In this document: one piece after another, positions 11,601 to 23,600 of the stretch
Position numbering within the stretch: the first letter of the stretch is position 1
How the letters are laid out: every line of letters starts with the position of its first letter
Source: Dactylorhiza incarnata
Lineage: Eukaryota; Streptophyta; Magnoliopsida; Asparagales; Orchidaceae
NCBI GenBank assembly: GCA_033032865.1
Contig: JAWHQI010000258.1
Span: 1,674,001 to 1,738,000, forward strand
Direction: 5' to 3'
Length of the DNA stretch: 64,000 nucleotides
Position numbers and translations under genes: made by a program
Notes under the pieces: model-generated
The model's input: only the letters and a program-made list of their open reading frames with translations
What the model was told of the DNA's origin: nothing
Database searches by the model: none

Positions 11601-14600
11601 GGACCCATTTGACGAGCCTTCCTTTCCAGGGAGTATTCACCTTAGTATGGATGACTTCAGTTTTCACACAAGTGATCATCGCATTCATGATGAATTTTCT
11701 TATATACCTCTTGGAGAGCCACCTGACGGGCTTTACCCTTTGAGAGATACTCGACACCTCTGAGTTGCTTCTTCTGTCACCATCTTCGACATTCCTTGGG
11801 GTGATGACATCATGTATGACAAATTTTTCTATCTATCACCTGGTGAGCCTTCCGATGATACACATCCTTTAGGAGTCAGACATTCCATGATTCTGCTCAT
11901 CAGTGTGATGTCTCAGACATTCATTTAAGTGTTCGTGGGATGCTCGATGAGTATTTCTACATTCCACATGAGTTACTTTCAGGTAAACCACCAATCCTTA
12001 GGGACTTTCACAATCACCACTATATGGAGTATGCACTTAGCTAGGCCGTTATGTCTTTCATTGTTCATTTGCATTTGTTGCATGATTTATATGTCATATT
12101 TCGACGTAAATTTATATTAAATAATGAAATTTGTTGCATGATTTGTAGGTCATATTTCGACGTAAATTTATATTACACAATGCAAACTTTAAAATTTGCA
12201 CGGATAATCACATGAGAGAGCAAATGTTCAATGAAGGTGGTTGGGTGATAATTTGCGCATTATTTGAGAGGTTCCCATTGCGGCAACTATGAATCTAAGT
12301 GCTAGGCGAATATGTCTATACATTGTTATGAGAGTTCCAGAGTCAAATTTCTTTGAGCTTTATATTTTTAGGAATATGAGTAGTTATCCTGTATTCAATG
12401 TAGTGTATTTGATTCTAGTTGCGGGCCACTTAGTTTTTGGGACCTTCAGTTTTCACTTTCAGCTTCTGCTCCCATCTTTATCACAATTTTACCTGTACCT
12501 ACAACCTCCATTTCAACAACAGTCTTCACTTATGTGGTGTCATACCTCGTGCATGGGACCCTCGACAACTTCAGCAGACGACTACCTTCAGTGGACATTG
12601 CATTTACCAAAGGCTACGAGATTGAGTCGTCAGAGTTTATGCAACTGTTTTCATTCTTATCTTGCCTGCACCAGGAGCATGACATCCTCCATTCATCCGA
12701 GATGAATGCTTCTGAGCCGGAGAGATTGATGGAGATCAATCACTCCACATTTGAGTGATTTACGCGATTGATGATTTTTGGATCGTCAAATTGGCGATTG
12801 GAGATCAACATCGCATTCGTTGCATTTTTCATGTCTTTATGTATTTTTTTTGGATTTGTATTTTGAGATTTACGTTAAATCTTCCGATCGTGCGTTTAAG
12901 GTCATCAAATGATTTAACTTAACCCCTCCCCCTCCCCTCTACATCTTATTCGGCTAAAGCAAATATGAGATATCAAGAGTTAGGTTTTTTGCAGCCGCTC
13001 GGTCTAGGGTGTTGAAGCCGATCCCCCTGACGCCGACTCCAAGGGGCCGCTCACTGCAGCCACCGCTTTTTCGGCCTCCGACGACCTCGTCGGAACCTCG
13101 TCCAGCCTTCGGCATCCAGTTTCGAGCTTGCCGCAACTTTCCCCATCTTCCCTGACACTGACAGACGTCTTTACTGCGACAACTAAGTTTGGTTTTCCTC
13201 CGGATCGCCCCCCCAATCGCCTCCTGCATCCCCCATGCTGACTCCTATGCCCTCTGGATTCTCCCGCCTCCTACACCCCTCACCAACTCCGCTGCCGCTC
13301 CCACACCCCCAAACTCCCTTCCTGGCGTCGTCCGGCCCTACACAACCCCAATCAGTCTTCCTCCTCCCAGTCCAAGCACCCTGCCAACCACCTCCATCCT
13401 TGAAGCTTCCCATTCCAGCTCTCTACAACCACTCACCCTTCCCCAAGCTTACCCGACCACTCCAATCCTCTTATAGCCAATTTTAGCCCACAAACAGCCT
13501 GTTTCCCCCTCCAACAACCCCCCAATAGTAGCATCTACACTCTCGGACAGCCACCGCCACCACCAGGTTCTGCCCTCCACCACTGACACTGATTACTCGG
13601 TGAGTTTTGAGTTTAGTTTCATTTTCGTTTACATTGTGCGGGTACTCCTATTTATTGCTAGTATTATTTTACTCAATTTATTTGCTTAATTTCCTTAAAT
13701 GAATTCTTATGTCTTATTTGCATGATACTAAATGATTTAGTACTCTCAATTATATGCACTTAGTACTTGTCACATGATTGGAATCAATTGTAATCAATTA
13801 TGATTGGAATCAATTGTAATCAATTATGATTGTCTTATGTAAGTTTTAATTTTGTTATTTAATTACTTACGTGTCCGGGTAATTGCATGATTGAATCGTT
13901 TGCATTTGCATCGCATTAGAGTTAACTATCATAAGTTCATCAGAGCGCATGCGTGCATTCGTTCACATCTTCATTTAGGGGTTTGTCGTTGTTCCATTAC
14001 ATTCGCTGTGGTTGCTTATATTGTATCTGTTAGAGAATATAGGAAAACCCATGTACAGGCCCATATATTAGGTCCATGTATCTTTCCCTCTTTTAGTCCC
14101 ACATCTCCTGTATAGGATTTCTTCGTCCTCTCTCTTCCTATATATTTGTACTCATACTTGTATTTATCCCTCAAGTGAATATACTACAAAGTTTATACCA
14201 TTTCTCTACATGGTATCAGAGATATCGGTCCAAAATCTGAGGTCTCCAATTTCCTGACCGCCCCCCCTGCTGAAATTTCGCGGTCTCCTTTTTTTGAGAC
14301 CGCTCCCTTGCTGCGATCTCCTCTGCGTCCAGCTTTGCCCTCCCCAAGCTTCCTCTTCTCTTCCTGGCTTTTATAGCCTGCATCCGTGGGACCCACCTCC
14401 TTCTCCTTCCCGCTTCTGCTCTGCCAAGGCTCGTAAGGTCTCAAGCCCTGCGGTCTTAAGCTGCGATCTCTGCTACCGCTCGATCGCTGCGATCTCCGCT
14501 CTTGCTTGCCCGATCTCTGCCCGATCTCTGCTCGCCCGATCTCTGCTAACGATCTCCGCCATTCCGCCAGCGCGCATCCTATCTCTGCTCGCTGCGATCT

Positions 14601-17600
14601 CTGTGGATCTCCACAGCGCCGGTCTCTGCCGATCTCTGCGAGCTCAGCGCCGGTCTCTGCAAGCTCTCCTGCTCGCCAGCTGCAGTCTCTGCCGATCTCG
14701 TGCGATCTCTGCGGTCTCTGCAGCTCTCCTGTTCGCCAGCTGCGGTCTTTGCCGTGCTCGCCTACCTCTAGACGTGCTCGCCAGCTGCGGTCTCTGCCCT
14801 GTTCGTCAGCAGCAATCTGCCTCCAGCCTCTCCAGACCGCTGCTCCTTCTGGCCGGCTTCTCTTCCAATGGCTCTCGACGATTCTTCCTCCACTACCCTT
14901 CCGTCGCCTGTTCCGACTGCTGCTCCGATCAACGATGTTCGTGATGAACTTCGAATTACCACCATCTCACTTACCGGGAAGCGTAATTTTGTGGAATGAG
15001 TGCACTCGGTACGTCGAGTCTTACAGACCAAAGGGCTCCTCCCTCACTTAACCCAGGTTACTACTGAGCCTACTGCTGACTGGCTTAAGGATGATGGTCG
15101 TGTCCAAACGTGGCTTCTCAACTCCATGGACTCGGAGCCGTATAGGATGGCTATGTATCATGACACCGCCAAAGCCATGTGGGATGAACTTCATGCCTTC
15201 TACTCTGGGCAGAAAGTCTCCAACATCTGTACGACATCATATCTGATCTTCAGAACCTTAAGCATGGTGCGCCCGATGACATGCTCTCTCATGTCGCCAA
15301 GGCAAAGACTCTTCATGAGGCTTGGCTTCAGCATCAGCCTCCCACTGCAGATCTCGCTATTCAGCGATCACAGAAAGAGGCAGTGACCATTGCTATGCTA
15401 CTCTCTAGCGTACCTCCTCATCTACATAGCGTTCGCGCTCAGATACTCTCCTCTACTACCACACCGTCTCTGTCTGCTGTCTGCTCCATGCTTATCAAGG
15501 TTACACCTCCATCTGAGGCCCCGCACAGTTCTTCTCCGGCTCTTCTCCAACAACCGCTCCTTCCAACACCTACCCTTGGTTCTTCTGCTCGAGGTGGCCG
15601 CCCCCCGTCTCGGGGACGAGGACGTGGTGGCCGACCTCCTTTAAAGTGTACTTACTGTGTCCGTGACGGTCATCGTGAAACAACCTGCTACCGAAAGCAT
15701 GGTCTCCCTCCTCACCTTGCTGCTACTTTGGCACCTCCTGCTGCATCTTCACCAGCCGATCAGCTTGGTCCTACCCGACAGGAATATGATGACCTACGCT
15801 CTCAGTTCCAATAGCTTCAAGGCAGTCTTGGCCGTTCTCCTGGCTCCGTTGCTTCTTTCTCTACTGAAGGTATAACCTGCCTATCTCACTGTTCTCATTG
15901 GATCGTAGATTCTGGAGCAACGCATCACATCACCTCCTAGAAACCACCTCAGTATATACAGACGTCTCACCCTCCGTCTATTGTTGTTGCAAATGGTGCT
16001 ACTACTCCGGTTGCTGGTGCTGCTGATCTGCACCTCACTCCCACTATAAAGCTCTCCTCGGTTCTTCATGTTCTGGGCTCTCCTTTCAACTTACTCTCTG
16101 TGAGTCGTTTGATACAGGATCTTGATTGCTGTGTAACCTTCTCTCCCTCTTCTTTTGTTTTTCAGGATCGCCGCACACGGAGTATCATTGGTAGCGGTCG
16201 GCTGATGAATGGGCTCTATCTCTTGGATCTCCCACCTACCACTCTCCTGGCATCGCCGACTTGGGCATGATCCTCTTCCAGTCCTCCGCAAAGCTCTCCC
16301 TGATGTACCTCTTCACGAGTTTACCTGCGAAGCTTGCATCTATGGCAAGCAACATCGCTCTTCTTTTTCCCCTTCATGTACCCGGAGCACGACTCCATTA
16401 TCTTTAGTACATTCTGATGTATGGGGCCCTTATAAGGTCCCAAGTATTTATGGCTATCGTTATTTTGTAACTTTTATTGATGATTATTCACGTGTTACCT
16501 GGTTATATTTACTTCATGATCGCTCTGAGTTACCATCTGTATTTCGTGCCTTTGTGACTGAATCACGGACACAATTCTCCACTACACTTAAAATCATTCG
16601 AACTGACAACGCTCGCGAGTACACTGGCCACTCCTTTTCTACTATCTGCACAGAGTTTGGTATAATTCACCAAACGTCTTGTGCTTATACCCCCCAACAA
16701 AACGGCGTTGCCGAACGAAAAAATCGTCACCTTCTGGATGTTGCTCAGGCACTTATGGTTCAAATGCGGGTTCCTACGGAATACTGGAACTTTGCCGTCT
16801 CCACTGCTTGCCATCTCATTAACCACATGCCCTCCTCCGTTCTTAACTTTGCCACTCCCATGACACTCCTCTTCCCCTCCACTCCTTTCTTTCCTGTTCC
16901 ACCTCGCATTTTCGGTTGCGTCTGCTACGTCCACCTTCTCGGTCCGCCTATTGATAAACTTGCCCCACGAGCTGCCAAGTATATATTTGTCGACTATTCT
17001 CGGACTCAAAAAGGCTACGTGTGCTACTCTCCAACCACCGGCAAAACCATTGTCTCACCTGATGTAACGTTCTGTGAAGACCAATCATTCCACTCTCCCT
17101 CTGTTCCAAGCACATTACCTTCCACTACTGTTCGTCCTTTTGTTCCGACGGACACTACTACCTCCCCATCTCTGCCCCCTACGGTACCTTCACTATCTCC
17201 ATCTACTGAACAACCTCCTCCCATTATTCAAGTATACTCTCGTCGTCGTAAATCTAAGGATGGTCCCCGTCAGGCGCCCTCGGCTACCGATGCCTCTCCC
17301 TCTGCGGTTGATCCGGCCTCCGCCTCTACAGCTCATCTGATGGCAAACCACGTATCTCTCCACCGGCTATCTCCACCTCTTCATCGGTTTGCCACCTCTC
17401 TCTCTTCCATTTCCCTCCCTAACTCTGTGCAGGAAGCGCTACAGCATCCGGGGTGGCGTGCTGCGATGGAAGAAGAGATGATCGCTCTCCGAGCCAATCA
17501 CACATGGGAGCTGGTACCTCTTCCTCCTGGCCAACACTGCGTCAGCTGCAAATGGTTCTTCGCTGTCAAACAAAATGCTGATGGGACCCTTGACCGCTTA

Positions 17601-20600
17601 AAGGCCCGTCTCGTCGCACGCGGTTTCACTCAACAACAAGGCTTGGACTACGATGAAACCTTCTCCTCTGTCGCCAAGTTAAACACTGTTCGTGTGGTGA
17701 TTTCCGTCGCTGTCCACCGTCGTTGGCCTCTTCTTCAGTTAGATATCAAGAACGCCTTCTTGAACGGTGATCTACAGGAGCAAGTGTATATGTACCAACC
17801 TCCCGGGTTTGAGACCACGGGGGAGTCTCGTGCCGCCTATGTTTGTCGTCTTCTTAAAGCTCTCTATGGCCTCAAACAATCTCCGAGAGCTTGGTTTGAT
17901 AAATTCTGCAAAGTCCTACTGGCACTTGGTTTTCGACGAAGCTCTGCTGATTTCTCACTATTCATCAAAGAAGGACCCACGGGAACTGTGATCCTCCTTA
18001 TGTATGTTGATGATATCCTGATCACTGGGGACGACATCTCTGGGATACAACAACTCAAGGAGCATCTGAACTCGGCGTTTCAAACGAAGGATCTTGGCAA
18101 TCTTAGATACTTCCTCGGAATTGAAGTTGCTCGTCGATCCGATGGGTTAGTCCTGTCCCAACGGAAATACTGCATTGACTTACTTCAAGAGGCAGGTTTC
18201 TCTGGCTGTAAACCTGCAGATACCCCTATGGATTCAAACCAAAAGTTATGTGCTGCTGGTTCTGCGACTGATCAACTCCTTGAGAATCCAGAGTACTACC
18301 GTCGTTTGGTTGGGAAGCTGATTTATCTTACAGTTACTCGACCAGATATTTCGTTTGCCGTCAGCGTTGTAAGTCGCTTCATGCACACTCCGAGGACTTC
18401 TCATCTCCAAGCTGTTTAGCGCATTCTCCGATACTTGAAAACTGCTCCTGGACAAGGCCTTGTCTACAAACCATCCACCTCGCCATCTCTTCTTGCTTAC
18501 TCAGATGCTGATTATGCTGGCTCTCCAGATGACAGGCGTTCCACGACTGGTTTTTGTACGTACTTTGGTGGACATCTTATAACATGGCGTAGCAAGAAAC
18601 AGGTTGTGGTTGCTCGCTCCTCGGCTGAGGCTGAATATAGAGCTATGGCTGCTGTCACATCTGAATTAACCTGGCTTGAAGGACTTTTGGGAGATTTAGG
18701 TGTCAAACTCTCCTCTCCGGCAACTCTTCTTTGTGACAGTCAGGCTGCTATTCATATTGCCAAGAATCCTGTGTTTCATGAGCGGACAAAGCATATTGAA
18801 GTTGATTGTCATTTCATCAGGGAAAAGGTTCAGTCAAAGAAGATAGAATTGGAACATGTCCCAGCTGCAAAACAAGTTGCTGACATCATGACTAAAGCTC
18901 TTCCTCGGCCATTATACCAACAGTTCTTATCCAAGCTGTGTGCCTACGACTTGTACACTCCAGCTTGCGGGGGAGTGTTAGAGAATATAGGAAAACCCAT
19001 GTAAAGGCCCATATATTAGGCCCATGTATCTTTCCCTCTTTTAGTCCCACATCTCCTGTATAGGATTTCTTCCTCCTCTCTCTTCCTATATATTTGTACT
19101 CATACTTGTATTTATCCCTCAAGTGAATATACTACAAGGTTTATACCATTTCTCTACAGTATCTAAGGATAGGGCATCACACGTCTATCACCTGCAGATT
19201 CGTTTTACGTGATATATGCTTCCATTATTCTTGACCTAAGTTCATGATACAAATTGAATACCATGAAATCCCTCCCTTGATAGATTTTTTTCCCTTACTC
19301 TTTTTTCTTAAATCTTTTTTGTGCCGCCTCTTTTGATTAAAACACCGATCCCAATTTGACAGCCAACTCGGCTTCACCTCAACCTTAACCAGATTATCTC
19401 TTACAACTCTCTCAATTTTATCATCTCCCAACAACTCAGCTCTAGTTATGTTGCTCTCACATGCAATCTGATGCTTCATGCGCTTGCACACCGCTTCATG
19501 CGCTTGCACACTGCTGCCGTAGTTTTCCATATGAATGCTGTTGAAATATTAGAGAGGAAATATAAAATATATTTTATTCATCCCTCAAAGGGGGTATTTA
19601 AAGGATTGCACAAGACATACAAACTCTAGTAGACAATGTGGGACTAAAGACAATACACTCATACCTAAGACACAAATACATAACCTGAAATATAAAAAAA
19701 CTAAATGCACAAACTCCAACACTCCCTCTTAAGCTGAAGGGGAAACCTTCAACTTGAATATCATATAATGATAAAGGAAATGTAGGTAAGCAATGTGGGA
19801 CAAAACACAGACGGGTCACTTGGGAAAAATACGTCGGGGATAATCCGACGTGGATAATCGGCACAAAGGGCGGTCCCACATGACACTACTCGTTGGAGCA
19901 CAAACGTGCCACCGGGGACATAGACCCACACAACACAACTCGTTGGAATTAAGTCAACAAACGGGCCACCGGGGATACTCCCACACGACACAAAACGCTG
20001 GACTACAGATGGGCCATCGAGGACATAGACCCACACAACACAACCCGCTGGAATCAAGTCAACAGATGGGCCATTGGGGATACTCCCACATGACACAACC
20101 CGCTGGAATACTTGTCAACCAACAAACACCATACCACATACCAATCAACGAAGAAAAATGGGGATATATAAACAACACAAGACATAAGCCTGGAGGGCCG
20201 TGTGACACTAAGGTGAGAGTCGGGAAATACCATCCGAGTTGTCTTCATCCCAAACACTCCCTCTCATGTGGGACACACGTGCATGATGGCATAACAACAA
20301 CACTTGAAGCACACACTAACAATAATCAAGCAAAGATACATAAAAAATGACTAAAAAAACATCACGAAGTCTCATCATCGACGAGAGATTATCACCCTAG
20401 AAGGGGATACAACAACCGGAGTTGAATGCCCATCGAGCACGAAAGATGCACCGGCCGGAATCGTCGGAAAGACGAGGGGCAGCGACTAGATCTGGAGCAA
20501 TGTAGTGGCAAAGCCGGAACACAACAACGGGAAGAGTTGTCGTGGATCAGGAGCTGCCAAGGAGAACCATCGGGTCGCACAAGACGAGGTCTGTGACATG

Positions 20601-23600
20601 ATCGACACAAGAATGTCGAAGGAAGCACTGTCGGTATGCAGGAAGTCGACGTTGAGGATGCGCAAAGACATGCAGGAAGCCACACAACCCTGGAGTCGGG
20701 AGATCATCATCGGCTCAGCAGATAGGACTAGCGACGAGAGCTACATAGGGAAACAACGACTGGATCTTCGACTGAAAGAAAATCGTCGACAACAGACGTG
20801 ATCGACATACATGCATTCATCTTAAGGCGGCTCGTCAAATGGAAGTGAAGACAATATCGGCGTATGGAACTACAACGGAAGATGCCGACTGGATTTGCGA
20901 TAGGAACTGGAACGCAGACAGAAGCTTCGTACCTGACGGGAGATCGGCGAAGGGAACAACCGCGGAAGCGGGATCGGCGACGGAATCAACAGACGGGAGA
21001 AGTGTCGATGTCGTCGGGATGAACAGGGATGCACAATCGGCAACAACAGCGTGGAGAACTTCACGCACAGTCGACAACAACAGGCGAGCAAAAATACATT
21101 CGGTATGGGAGTTGTGAGTCCCCACGGAAAGCCTTAAGGCTCACGTGAGCGGAAGCAGGCCAAGCGGAGGAAACATTAACCTATCTTTGATATCTTGATG
21201 GAATTAAGAAAAAAAATAAAAATGGTTTTATTCATCCCTCAAAGGGGGTATTTAGAGGATTACCCATGACATACAAGCTCTAGTAGACAATATGAGACTA
21301 AAGACAATGCACTCATACCTAAGACACCAATGTATAACCTGAAATATAAAAATAAACTAAATGCACAAACTCTAACATGCACTTGCACACTACTGCCCTA
21401 GTTTTTCCATATGAATGCTAATGGACTTCATTTTTCTGTGCAATGGAAACAACAGGAAGTAAAGAACAGGCCTTTGCTCATTGTACTTGCTGTTTTTTCT
21501 GGGGGATCCAAAGGTTGCTGGGGGACCCTAAACCAATGTATAACCTGAAATATAAAAATAAACTAAATGCACAAACTCTAACATGCACTTGCACACTACT
21601 GCCCTAGTTTTCCATATGAATGCTAATGGACTTCATTCTTCTGTGCAATGGAAACAACAGGAAGTAAAGAACAGGCCTTTGCCCATTGTACTTGCTGCTT
21701 TTTCTGGGGGATCCAAAGGTTGCTTGTACAAGCTTCTTCAGGTACGGTGTTTACTGACGGGCCTATAATATTGTCTGCTTAAAATTAGTGTCAAAGTTTA
21801 GTTTCCTATTGCAACTAACACTCCTTTAAATTCTTTCCATTGTCTGTAGTTGGTGGAGGGAAAATGTGAAGGACAAATTCTACAGGTATACCCATCTTGT
21901 GGTTTCCTTTTTTCTATCAGTGAGATCCCTAATCTTATTGAACCTTGAAAGGCCATTCTTGCTATTGGAATGCATGCCACAACTCAAGAAAGATTGCTCG
22001 AAGGAGCAGAAAAACTTGCATTAAACATTAGGATACACAGGCTCCCATCGAGATGCAATCGAGGGCTGGTTCCCTCACCCAGGCAAAGGCAGATTTCAGA
22101 CCGAGAGCCAAAGATGAAAAATAAGCACACATATTTCCATTATACAGGGATACAACTCACAAAAATTATGAAAATGTCCCTACTTGTCCATAGGGGCCCA
22201 ACTAAACTAATGCACACACTATTCAGGTTAAACGTATATGTGACAATCATATATGCAACAATGCACATCTACGAAAAATGACCTTTTCTCCAAGGTTGTA
22301 GGAGAGAGAACAAGCTAAGATTGTCGGGGAACATCCGCTAGCATTAATATCTCAAAATTCATCCATGGTAATGTCTGTCTTCAATACTGAGGAACATACA
22401 AAACTTTTTGTTCTAACATTGATGCATAGAAGAGCATCGTTTTCTGCCTCAGAAACAGAGGCCTTGATGGCAAGTTTGAGGTACTTCTGATAAGACAGTC
22501 GTTTGGGTTAGTTTATTCAATTTTAGGGTAGTCGTGTCGTGAGGTTGTAGAGGACTGGGCACCAATCGAGGAGGTGCTTATGAGTTTTCAATGGAGGGTG
22601 GTGGAATGTCAACCATAGATATGTGGGTGGAATGTGATGGGAATTGTGTTGGAAAGACTTAGAAGTGCAAGGACCGAAGCAAGGGTAAATTGTTTTTTAG
22701 AATTCAGCTTCAAAAATGAGCTTGTTGCAAGGGAATGGATGGTGGGATTATGAGATTGTAGTCCATGCATAAAGCAGCCCATGTAATGTGTGGATGAAGG
22801 CCCGGTGCATTGTTACAATTCAAAGAAGATTGCTCGAAGGAGGAGAAAACTTGCATCAAACGTCGAGACATATGCTCTCATTGAGATAGAATTGAGTGTC
22901 AGTTCTCTCGCCAAATAAAGCATGATTCCAAATCATAGAGCCAAAGCTGATAAACATATACACACACATCCCTCTCTTATATAGAAAAACAACTCACAAA
23001 AGTTACCCAAATGGCTCTACTAGTCCATAAGGGTCCAACTCAATTAATGTACCAGCTTCTTAGGTTGTGATACACATATATGCGACACTTGTATACGTAA
23101 CTATCTGCCTTACACAAGCCCTTCCTGTTAGTTTTTGGCATTTGGATTAACGGAACAACCATAGCAAATATTTTTTGAATAAGTCTGATCATAGTTCGGA
23201 ATAAATAATCTTGTGTCAAAATCAATACAAACTGAATAGGCGGGAGTTGACAGTAGTCATTTTCTTGCTCCTGTATGGTAGTTGTTCTATAGATGATCAC
23301 GATATCAGCATCATGTGTATACAGTTTCCCATTTCATGACTTGTTTGAAATTTTAATTATCAAGCTTCTCATGATAGTTAAAATTTCAAGAAAACATGAA
23401 ATTGACAAGCGTATATATAAGAGAAGTTAGGCATGGGACCACTTTAGTCACCCACTTTTTTTTTCCTATTATTCACCAATTCCCATGTGGTGTAATTAGC
23501 AATGTTTTATCACTTAAGTTTTTGATATGCCTACTGAAGTTTTTTTTGCTTTTCGGTTATTTTTAACACTAACCAAATACTGAATATTATTTCTTTCTTG

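Larger units (their letters stand above)
14028..19158 (+). mobile_element. Copia-1: full-length, recently inserted, defective Ty1/Copia element
   Basis: Both LTRs are 183 bp (14028-14210 and 18976-19158), TG...CA, and differ at four sites (2.2%). The target-site duplication GTATC is perfect (14023-14027 and 19159-19163). The primer-binding site TGGTATCAGAG starts at 14211 and a purine tract (TGCGGGGGAG) precedes the 3' LTR. Domain order gag, protease, integrase, reverse transcriptase, RNase H is that of Copia. The 5.1-kb length and short LTRs suit lineages such as Ale, a tentative placement. At the often-used 1.3e-8 substitutions per site per year the LTR divergence means roughly 0.85 million years. 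Stops and frameshifts make it non-autonomous. It sits in the Gypsy-2 3' LTR. Confidence 0.92.
8883..19214 (+). mobile_element. Gypsy-2: old Ty3/Gypsy element with 1.3-kb LTRs, split by Copia-1
   Basis: The 5' LTR is about 8883-10188. It aligns with a 3' LTR at 12756-14027 that continues at 19164-19214 after the Copia-1 insertion. A primer-binding site (TGGTATTAGAGCCC) starts at 10189. The interior is only about 2.57 kb. Near 10620-10760 it reads like Gypsy gag (YYLDHFELFGE, then RLLDQTKAHWAS) broken by stops. No protease, reverse transcriptase or integrase motif was found, so it was non-autonomous or lost pol by deletion. Ends are decayed (the left one starts ACATTTACG against TGATTTACG on the right) and no target duplication is recognised. 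It lies in the 13-kb intron between exons A and B. Confidence 0.7.

Noticed and set aside
14294..15051. Long Cys/Ser/Arg-rich open frames (216 and 181 codons)
   Set aside because: They lie in the CT-rich leader of Copia-1; the repeated GATCTCTGC words avoid stops. The true gag frame starts at 14868.
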